From: a virus
Virus record (IMG/VR): IMGVR_UViG_3300032308_000091
Location: 1-38,942 of that record
Reading direction: 5' to 3' (one strand)
Length of the DNA: 38,942 nucleotides
Under the pieces are notes generated by a model, which did no database searches, was not told the DNA's origin, and saw nothing but the letters and a program-made list of their open reading frames with translations. Of this stretch, positions 29,068-36,138 are shown in pieces (the first letter of the stretch is position 1; each line of letters starts with the position of its first letter). The position numbers and the translations under genes were made by a program.

Positions 29068-29876
29068 AACTCATTGTCATAGGCGCTGGCATTGCAGGAT
29101 CTTCAACAACACGCATTGCACGCAGTAAAGGCTGGGACGTGACGTTGATTGACCACGCACCAGAGCAGTCTGCGTCCAGATCTGCGTTGGCAACAATACG
29201 TCCAACGTGGTTTGACAAAACTGAGCGTGATGACCTTGAAAGATCATGGGACTGGTACAGTCAGTGGGGTGCAGCAGGATCAAGAGAAGCCTACGTATCA
29301 AATTGGCGCGACAGATCCGTGAAGAAACAAAACGATTGGTGGCTGGTAGATCCGATTACGCCATTGGTTGCACCAGATACGATTGAGCGCGTAGTAGGTA
29401 TTTATCCAAACTACGTCACAACTGACTCAGGACAAATCATTGAGGCTGACGCTATCTTGAATTGCACAGGCGCATACGGGGCGGATCTCGCGCATGACGT
29501 GACGATGTTTGCGGGTGTCACCTGGATCTCGCGCAACGCTGAATTAGACTATTCACCTTATCGTGTCCATCATTTAAGACCATACAAATCACTCTCAGCA
29601 GCACAAATCAACGGCGTGACGCGTGTTGGATCTTCAATTGCTGCAACGGCTGACAAGGCAATAGATGACGCAAAAGAAATGCTGATGACGGCGATTGCAT
29701 TGGGTATTGTCAAGCAAGGCGATTGGGAGATGTCGTTAGGCTGGAGAGCAAAGGGTAAGGGCGGCATACCGATTTATCCAGAGTTAGGTGAGCGCAATGC
29801 GTATTTCTCAGGGTTAGCCAGAAGTGGATACGGGTTGTCTCCAGCAATTGCAGAAAAGTGGATTGACAGTTTATAG
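29064..29876 (+). CDS. FAD-dependent DAO-fold enzyme (hypermodification lyase-like)
   Basis: The 270-aa product has the Rossmann motif MKLIVIGAGIAGSSTTRIAR (GxGxxG at 7-12) with Asp30 at the end of strand 2, ILNCTGAYGADL and a C-terminal GLARSGYGLSPAIAEKWI, as in D-amino-acid/glycine oxidases. It is about 100 aa shorter than most of these, which fits DNA-linked substrates. In phage M6 a flavin-dependent lyase converts the glycine adduct to 5-aminomethyl-dU, and this gene occupies the matching place. A different oxidation of the added amino acid is possible. Confidence 0.8.
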   Translation: MKLIVIGAGIAGSSTTRIARSKGWDVTLIDHAPEQSASRSALATIRPTWFDKTERDDLERSWDWYSQWGAAGSREAYVSNWRDRSVKKQNDWWLVDPITPLVAPDTIERVVGIYPNYVTTDSGQIIEADAILNCTGAYGADLAHDVTMFAGVTWISRNAELDYSPYRVHHLRPYKSLSAAQINGVTRVGSSIAATADKAIDDAKEMLMTAIALGIVKQGDWEMSLGWRAKGKGGIPIYPELGERNAYFSGLARSGYGLSPAIAEKWIDSL

Positions 29877-29900
29877 TTACTAGATTACAAAGGGGGCAAA

Positions 29901-30431
29901 ATGATTATCTACGTGATAGGCGCGCCAGGATCGGGCAAAACAACTCTCACTGAAGCATTTACACAAGATTGGAAAGACCACGCCAAACATGAACAACCAA
30001 TCAAATTCAGAACCCACCATACCCCGCATGGCGACGCACTCTCACTTGGCTGGCTCAGACCAGCATTTGGCGGAACAGACACGCTTGGCAATACGGCGAT
30101 ACTTGCGATTGAACCATGGCTACCTCAAATCGCCAAAGACTATTCAATCATCTATGGAGAAGGCGACAGACTAGCCAACACGCGTTTCTTTGATTTGTGC
30201 AAGGGCATTGGGCAGTTTCACTTGTTCTATCTCAACACTGATCCAGCGTTATGCGCTGAGCGTCGCGCACAAAGATCTTTATTGACAGGCAAGACACAAA
30301 ACCCTACTTGGGTCAAAGGCAGAGAGACTAAGCACCGCAACCTTGCAATGACTCACAAAGCCTTTGAGATCCCGTCAGGGCTAACACCTACCGCTGGCGC
30401 AGATCTCATGCGTAATGTAATCTTTTCCTGA
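29901..30431 (+). CDS. P-loop 5-hydroxymethyl-dU DNA kinase
   Basis: The 176-aa product has Walker A GAPGSGKTT (7-15), FGGTDTLGN (56-63), IIYGEGDRLANTRFF (83-97) and WVKGRETKHRNL (137-148), the last three being signatures of the phage hydroxymethyluracil DNA kinase family. It phosphorylates (and probably pyrophosphorylates) the 5-hydroxymethyl group in DNA, giving the leaving group for the amino acid transferase. The usual extra helical domain is absent, so this is the P-loop domain only. AAGGGGG precedes the start, and the small terminase gene follows. Confidence 0.86.
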   Translation: MIIYVIGAPGSGKTTLTEAFTQDWKDHAKHEQPIKFRTHHTPHGDALSLGWLRPAFGGTDTLGNTAILAIEPWLPQIAKDYSIIYGEGDRLANTRFFDLCKGIGQFHLFYLNTDPALCAERRAQRSLLTGKTQNPTWVKGRETKHRNLAMTHKAFEIPSGLTPTAGADLMRNVIFS

Positions 30432-30447
30432 TGAATAGGAAACGTAC

Positions 30448-30930
30448 GTGAGAAAAACACCTTCACCAGAACAGATAGACAAAGAGAAGCGGGTGCTTGA
30501 ATTAAAGCGCTCAGGGGCTACTTGGGACGCTATTGCTGAGGTTGTGGGCTATGCAAACGGATCAGGCGCGTTCAAGGCATACCAAAGAGCAATGGTGCGC
30601 ACGTTGCAGCAACCAGCAACTGAACTCAGAGATGCTGAGATAGATCGCCTAGACCGACTACAAAGGGCGTATTGGTTTGAGGCGATTGGAGACAGGGATA
30701 ACCCGCCTGTTCACAAATCAGCAGAGATTGTTTTGAAGATTATCGACAGGCGCGCAAAGTTACTTGGGCTAGACGCACCAACCAAGATCCAAGCAGAGGT
30801 GGTTTCGTATGACGCAAGCGGAATTGAAGCAGACATTGAACGCATCGCCTATAACCTCAGAGGAATGGATCAGGGCAGCACGTTGGCGCTGGAAGCAGGA
30901 ACAAGCACGGAAGGAACAATTACCACCTGA
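30448..30930 (+). CDS. terS: Terminase small subunit
   Basis: The 160-aa product starts at GTG after AGGAAA. SPEQIDKEKRVLELKRSGATWDAIAEVVGYANGSGAFKAYQRAM is a helix-turn-helix for pac/cos recognition, followed by LRDAEIDRLDRLQRAYWFEAIG and HKSAEIVLKIIDRRAKLLGLDAP, the typical oligomerisation helices. The last 122 nt overlap the large subunit in another frame, an unusually long overlap. Confidence 0.82.
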   Translation: MRKTPSPEQIDKEKRVLELKRSGATWDAIAEVVGYANGSGAFKAYQRAMVRTLQQPATELRDAEIDRLDRLQRAYWFEAIGDRDNPPVHKSAEIVLKIIDRRAKLLGLDAPTKIQAEVVSYDASGIEADIERIAYNLRGMDQGSTLALEAGTSTEGTITT

Positions 30931-32179
30931 AGGTGATTGGAACATTTGGTTGTACATGGCTGGACGCGGTGCAGGTAAGACACGCACGGCAGCAGAGTGG
31001 CTTGCTTGGGAAGCAGTAAGCCAACCCAACACGCGCTGGGCGATAGTTGCACCAACATACGGTGACGCAAGAGATACCTGCGTTGAGGGTGAGTCAGGGG
31101 TGCTGACTATCTTGCGACGATACAAAGCGCTGAAGGATTGGAACAGATCACTTGGCGAGATCCTTTTGACCAACGGATCGCAAATCAAACTCTTCTCAGC
31201 AGACAAGCCTGATCGTTTTCGTGGTCCACAGCATCACGGCGCATGGTGTGACGAGTTAGCAGCGTACAGATACTCAGATGCTTGGGATCAGTTGCAGTTT
31301 GGTATGCGATTGGGAGATAAACCGCGCATTGTTGTCACCACGACACCTAGACCTACCGCGCTGATTAGATTACTAGCAGGGCGCAATGACGGATCAGTAA
31401 CAATCACTCGTGGATCTACTTTTGACAATGCTGCCAACCTTGCACCTTCAGCCTTACTTGAATTGGAAGCCAGATACGCGGGAACACGCTTGGGACGGCA
31501 AGAGTTGTTTGGGGAGATCCTGGACGACGTTGAGGGCGCATTGTGGACTAGGGGACTTATTGAGCGCAACAGGTTGCAGAAAGCACCAGCAATGTCACGG
31601 ATAGTTGTGTCTATCGATCCAGCAGTGACCAATACCAAAGATAGTGACGAGACAGGCATCATTGTTCTAGGATCTGACGCGCAAGGGCATGGATACGTGT
31701 TGGGTGATTACTCTTTCAAGGGATCTCCACTTGATTGGGCAAGCAAGGCTGTGTCGGTATTTGATGAGTGGAAAGCAGACTCAATCCTGGTTGAAGTCAA
31801 TCAGGGCGGTGACATGGTAAGTGCGGTGTTGAAGCAGATCCGATTAGGTCTGCCAATCCGAGAAGTGCGAGCGCACGTGGGTAAAAGATTACGCGCTGAA
31901 CCCGTTGCAGCAATGTATGAGCAGGGACGTATTCACCACATTGGAGAGTTTGCCAAATTAGAGGATCAGATGACTGTGTGGACACCTGACGACCCAGACT
32001 CACCAGATCGAATTGACGCAATGGTGCAGGGCTTTGCAGACCTGTTGGGGACGCAGAACATTGCTAACTACTTCAACGCCATTGCTAACTTTTGCCCAAA
32101 CTGCAACCTGCCTAACCCTAAATCTTCAGCAATGTGTTTGAAGTGTGGAAGCGCTATCATTACACCAGCCGTAGGTTAA
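30809..32179 (+). CDS. terL: Terminase large subunit with C-terminal zinc ribbon
   Basis: The 456-aa product starts at an ATG with AGAGGTGG upstream. Walker A is GRGAGKT (52-58), Walker B ends in Asp148-Glu149 (GAWCDELAAYRY), and the RNase H-fold nuclease has Asp270 (VSIDPA), Glu329 (ILVEVNQGGD) and Asp403 (DRIDAMV). It pumps and cuts DNA during packaging. Residues 429-446 (CPNCNLPNPKSSAMCLKCG) form a zinc ribbon not present in most large terminases. The modification operon lies directly upstream, so DNA may be modified before packaging. Confidence 0.93.
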   Translation: MTQAELKQTLNASPITSEEWIRAARWRWKQEQARKEQLPPEGDWNIWLYMAGRGAGKTRTAAEWLAWEAVSQPNTRWAIVAPTYGDARDTCVEGESGVLTILRRYKALKDWNRSLGEILLTNGSQIKLFSADKPDRFRGPQHHGAWCDELAAYRYSDAWDQLQFGMRLGDKPRIVVTTTPRPTALIRLLAGRNDGSVTITRGSTFDNAANLAPSALLELEARYAGTRLGRQELFGEILDDVEGALWTRGLIERNRLQKAPAMSRIVVSIDPAVTNTKDSDETGIIVLGSDAQGHGYVLGDYSFKGSPLDWASKAVSVFDEWKADSILVEVNQGGDMVSAVLKQIRLGLPIREVRAHVGKRLRAEPVAAMYEQGRIHHIGEFAKLEDQMTVWTPDDPDSPDRIDAMVQGFADLLGTQNIANYFNAIANFCPNCNLPNPKSSAMCLKCGSAIITPAVG

Positions 32180-32204
32180 GGGCAAACAATTTAAGGGGAT
32201 ACAC

Positions 32205-34025
32205 GTGGGTCTATTGGATCGTATCGCACAACAAATCGCATCACAGATTGAAAAGCGCGCACTGCCAGCAGGTGCAGTAACAATGACCGAGCAAGATATG
32301 CGCAACGGATCTATTGGACAGTCATACGGCAACAACGCACCGCTATCGCGTGAAACATTTGTGCCTGTGGCGTTTGGTCCAGGTGTGCCGATTACTCCAG
32401 GTGCTATCAACCCATTGCGCGACGACGGACGACCAGACCCGCGCAGATACGAATTTCAAGTTGCACAAAACATCAACATCACTGAAACACGTCTCATACC
32501 TTTCAAGACTTTACGAGCAGCAGCAGATCAGATCGACATTCTGCGACGCTGTGTTGAAGTAAGCAAAAGCAAACTTGTTGGATTGGATTGGGACATTGTC
32601 CTGGCAAACGACGCATCAGAAAAGATTGTCGCTGCTTCAGGTGGAGATCACGTCAGAGCAATGGCGAAAGCGCGTGAACAATTTACCGACGAGATCAACC
32701 GCATACGTGAGTTCTGGGAGAACCCAGACCGCAGCAATGGTTTGACATTCTCAGATTGGTTGATGATTGCAGCAGAAGAGATCTTGGTCATTGACGCATT
32801 AGCAGTATGGCCACAAAAGAGTGTTGGTGGAGATCTTTACGGGTTTCAGATCCTAGACGGCTCAACTATCAAGCCAATGTTGGACGATAGAGGTATGCGA
32901 CCAGCGCCACCAAACGTTGCTTTCCAACAGATCTTGTACGGATTTCCACGCGCTGAATTTACTGCAAACGACGATGACCCAAAGGCTGACGGCGAATTTA
33001 CTTGCGACGATTTGGCGTACATGGTTCGCAACAGACGCGCAATCAGCACATACGGCTATTCACCAGTTGAGCGAGCATTGCCGCTGGCTGACATTTACCT
33101 ACGCAGACAACAATGGATCAGGTCTGAATACACTGACGGCGTAATCCCTGACTTGATGTTCACTACAACAGCAGACTGGGGTAACAATCCAGACTTGTTG
33201 AGAGCGTACGAGAACATTCTCAATGACGATCTAGCGGGACAAACAGAGCAGCGCAAACGCGCACGACTATTGCCAACAGGTCTAGTGCCAGTAACCAATG
33301 ACGGCTATGGCGAGAAATTTAAAGACACGCTTGACGATTACTTGATCACATCTATTTGCGGACACTTTGGAGTGCAGCCTGCTGAAATTGGATTTGCACC
33401 AAAGGGCGGTTTGGGCGGTGCAGGGTTTGAGGAAGGGCGCGCTGGCAACGCTGAGGCGCTAGGTATTCAACCACTGGCTAACTGGATCAGCAAAATGCTT
33501 ACCAACCTTTCGTACACTTACTTGGGTATGCCGCGTGAATTAGAGTTCAGGTTGATGACAAGCAAGCGCATGGACAATGAAGAAAATGCGCGTAAGAACC
33601 AGATTGAGATCACATCAGGCGGTAAGACAATCAATGAACGTAGATCTGAAATGGGATTGCCTTTACTAGACACTCCACAAGCAGATATGCCAATCCTTGT
33701 TAGCGGTGCGGGTATGTTCTTGTTCAGCCCTGACGGATTGATCAACGCTGCTCAACTCACAACAGCCCCAGCGCTGGAAGGATCTGAAGCAACAGCAGTT
33801 GAAGAGCCTGAAGCACCTGAAGAAGCCATTGAAGAAGAAACGCCAGTGACGATTGAGACTGTCAAAGAGGTGCAAGCCTTTATGAAATGGGCAAAGAAAG
33901 GCGACAGGGGCAGGGACTTTGAATTTAAGACTATTGACCCTATTGTGGCTGAGGCGTTGAACCAATGCGTGTATGACGGGGACTTGGATACTGCCAAAGC
34001 CTTAGCGAAAGCGTATTTGGCATGA
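32205..34025 (+). CDS. Portal protein
   Basis: The 606-aa product starts at GTG after AAGGGGAT. The sequence RAAADQIDILRRCVEVSKSKLVGLDWDIV, YSPVERALPLADIYLRRQQWIRSEYTDGVIPD and FGVQPAEIGFAP is typical of HK97-type portals of actinophages. It forms the dodecameric ring at the portal vertex, docking the terminase and then the adaptor. Residues about 500-560 are an acidic, probably disordered linker (ATAVEEPEAPEEAIEEETP), followed by a short C-terminal domain (VQAFMKWAKKGDRGRDFEF) that is unusual for a portal. Confidence 0.9.
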   Translation: MGLLDRIAQQIASQIEKRALPAGAVTMTEQDMRNGSIGQSYGNNAPLSRETFVPVAFGPGVPITPGAINPLRDDGRPDPRRYEFQVAQNINITETRLIPFKTLRAAADQIDILRRCVEVSKSKLVGLDWDIVLANDASEKIVAASGGDHVRAMAKAREQFTDEINRIREFWENPDRSNGLTFSDWLMIAAEEILVIDALAVWPQKSVGGDLYGFQILDGSTIKPMLDDRGMRPAPPNVAFQQILYGFPRAEFTANDDDPKADGEFTCDDLAYMVRNRRAISTYGYSPVERALPLADIYLRRQQWIRSEYTDGVIPDLMFTTTADWGNNPDLLRAYENILNDDLAGQTEQRKRARLLPTGLVPVTNDGYGEKFKDTLDDYLITSICGHFGVQPAEIGFAPKGGLGGAGFEEGRAGNAEALGIQPLANWISKMLTNLSYTYLGMPRELEFRLMTSKRMDNEENARKNQIEITSGGKTINERRSEMGLPLLDTPQADMPILVSGAGMFLFSPDGLINAAQLTTAPALEGSEATAVEEPEAPEEAIEEETPVTIETVKEVQAFMKWAKKGDRGRDFEFKTIDPIVAEALNQCVYDGDLDTAKALAKAYLA

Positions 34026-35659
34026 GGTTAGGCGCACACAAGGCTGATGTGCGCATAGCAGCAAACAACGCGCGTAAGATCCAAGCAGCACTGCGCCAGG
34101 GTGTAGACGCAAAACGGGTCATTGCTGCTTATCGCAAGACTCAACCTGCCGAGTCAAAAAACCCTACGCAAGACCGCGCACGGGCAAGATCCTGGGCAAT
34201 GCTCAACATGAGAATTAACAATGAGCCTTTGCTGGAGATCCTGCAACGCACTTGGGCAGACGGGTTTGTGCTGGGACAGGCTTACGGCGATGACGAGATC
34301 AAGCGCGCACGTGAGGCAAAGAAGGCTGACACCAATGACTACATTGATTGGGATAACTGGAGACCAGGTGACGCTGCAACGGCAACATTATTGCGACCAC
34401 CCAAAGCATTTCAAGAGTTACTAGGCAGAGCAAGAGTCACAATCAAGGATCTTGACCAGACAGGCTACGACAGAGTTGGCACTGCGCTGGCTGACAGTAT
34501 TGCTCAGGGACTATCTGACACGCGAGCAGCCAGACTTATCAATGACGCGATTGGCAACCCTGCGCGAGCGCTATCTATTGCTATCACCGAGACTAACCGC
34601 GCAATGTCGTTTGGTGCAATCAGCCGATACCAAGCAGCCAACCTTGAACAAATGGAGTGGGCTGTCTCAGATCCTTGTCCTGAGTGTGCAATCAACAGCG
34701 GTGCGGTAGTGAACATTGGCTCAACTTTCCCGTCAGGGGCAAATCAGCCACCTGCTCACCCACATTGTCGTTGCGCACTACTACCTGTCATTCCTGAGTT
34801 TGAACCAAACTCAAACGGCGTGGTAACTGTTGAACCGCCTAAGCCTGATGTTGCGCCAAAACTTACTGTCATGGAGAAGTTGGAACAAGAGTATGCGCAC
34901 AGACCTGGCGAGTGGAGCAGACCGCAACAAGGGCAAAAAGCAGTTGAAGCCTTAGAGGAACAACGACGCAAGCAAAGCAATATTCGCGAAGGCAAGCGCT
35001 GGACAGACAAGGGTTGGGCAAATAACGAGCGCAGCGCATACCAACTTGAAGCAGATCGCCTGGCTGCAATGGGTCACGTTGTTTATACCAACGGCTGGAC
35101 AACAGTGCTAGTCAAGGAAACAGACTTTTTGAAGATGCCAGCAGGTATTGACGCGTTGCTTGATGCTATTGACGCCAACATGGCTCAATTCCCGTTGAAG
35201 TTTTTAACAGTGCGAGTCAGCGATGAAGGTTTGGACATAATCTACAAAGATATGCCAGCAGAAAGACGCAGACGAGTTCGCGCTGCTGCAAATCGTGGAA
35301 GCCTGTTTGGATCCAAAATGTACGTTAGACCAAGATCAGTCAGCACCAGCCAATTAGATCCAAAGAGCAACGGCACTTGGCACAGTGCTGTTCCTGCTAG
35401 CACCACTGAAGTTGAGTATTACATCACCCACGAATGGGGTCACTTGCGCGAAAAGTTGGCTGGCACGTTTGAGATTGACAGAGCCAATGAAGTCATTGAC
35501 GCGCTTGTTGAGAGAAATGGCAAAGCCTTCCTGAGTGAATACGGCAAAACCAGTGCTGCTGAAGCGTATGCTGAGTCTTGGGCTGACTGGGTATTGAACA
35601 AAGGTATAACCGATAACCCAATTACGAATGCAATGGCGAAGGAGTTTGGTTGGACATGA
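34022..35659 (+). CDS. MuF-like head protein fused to a zinc-peptidase-like domain
   Basis: The product is 545 aa. The N-terminal 260 residues end in the MuF motif (DPCPECAINSGAVVNIG, then PPAHPHCRCALLP; Cys219, Cys222, Cys249, Cys251). MuF proteins join the procapsid near the portal and often carry C-terminal effector domains. Residues about 300-545 form such a domain: HEWGH (470-474) is an HExxH zinc site, and AAEAYAESWADWV offers Glu514 or Glu518 as third ligand. This looks like a gluzincin or lethal-factor-like peptidase. It could be ejected into the host or process head proteins. Confidence 0.8.
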   Translation: MRLGAHKADVRIAANNARKIQAALRQGVDAKRVIAAYRKTQPAESKNPTQDRARARSWAMLNMRINNEPLLEILQRTWADGFVLGQAYGDDEIKRAREAKKADTNDYIDWDNWRPGDAATATLLRPPKAFQELLGRARVTIKDLDQTGYDRVGTALADSIAQGLSDTRAARLINDAIGNPARALSIAITETNRAMSFGAISRYQAANLEQMEWAVSDPCPECAINSGAVVNIGSTFPSGANQPPAHPHCRCALLPVIPEFEPNSNGVVTVEPPKPDVAPKLTVMEKLEQEYAHRPGEWSRPQQGQKAVEALEEQRRKQSNIREGKRWTDKGWANNERSAYQLEADRLAAMGHVVYTNGWTTVLVKETDFLKMPAGIDALLDAIDANMAQFPLKFLTVRVSDEGLDIIYKDMPAERRRRVRAAANRGSLFGSKMYVRPRSVSTSQLDPKSNGTWHSAVPASTTEVEYYITHEWGHLREKLAGTFEIDRANEVIDALVERNGKAFLSEYGKTSAAEAYAESWADWVLNKGITDNPITNAMAKEFGWT

Positions 35660-35853
35660 GTGACAAATTCTATGACGCGCTGGTAGATTACAAAGATGTG
35701 CCTGACAATGAAGTGTTGTATGACGCTGCTTGCGGATTGCAGTATGGAATAGATGAGGCGATCAGGCGCGGTATTTATCCTGAGTCTGCTAAAGTTACGA
35801 AGAGCCTTGAAGAAGCATTGGCTGATGTTCAATTAGAGTGGATTGAGGAATAA
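35656..35853 (+). CDS. Small acidic helical protein
   Basis: The 65-aa product starts at an ATGA overlap with the MuF stop; a TTG two codons upstream is the alternative. SDKFYDALVDYKDVPDNEVLYDAACGLQYGIDEAIRRGIYPESAKVTKSLEEALADVQ is acidic and helical. By position directly after a MuF-effector gene it could be an accessory or immunity-like partner, but nothing in the sequence proves it. Confidence 0.58.
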   Translation: MSDKFYDALVDYKDVPDNEVLYDAACGLQYGIDEAIRRGIYPESAKVTKSLEEALADVQLEWIEE

Positions 35854-35854
35854 C

Positions 35855-36136
35855 ATGGCATTCAAACACATCAACGCAAGCACGCAAACAGTGGTTACAA
35901 TCTTGCATCAAGTAGATAGCAACGCACGACCAAACACCCCAATTAACGTTCACAACGGACACAGTGCATCAATCTTTGTTGGTGACGCAACTATTGCTAC
36001 ATCAGGTGCAACAATTGGTCGCACCATTGCCGCTGGTGCCAATCAGGTGCTTTACGCAAGTGCTGGTGACGTTATTTACGGGATCTCAGCAGCAGCCTCA
36101 GCGACAGGCGCGGTTGTTCTAACGTATTCAGCATAA
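35855..36136 (+). CDS. Small beta-rich virion-type protein
   Basis: The 93-aa product starts at the ATG after TGAGGAATAAC. It is Ala/Thr/Gly/Val-rich (STQTVVTILHQ, HSASIFVGDATIATSGATIGRTIAAGANQVLYASAGDVIYGISAAASATGAVVLTYSA), like capsid decoration or fibre subunits with a small beta barrel. It lies between the MuF and protease genes, in the head module. A decoration protein is my best guess. Confidence 0.6.
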   Translation: MAFKHINASTQTVVTILHQVDSNARPNTPINVHNGHSASIFVGDATIATSGATIGRTIAAGANQVLYASAGDVIYGISAAASATGAVVLTYSA

Positions 36137-36138
36137 TC

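Noticed and set aside
29064-29876. Host metabolic amino-acid oxidase picked up as an auxiliary gene
   Set aside because: It is shorter than metabolic enzymes, and its start overlaps the DNA amino acid transferase gene, which points to DNA modification.
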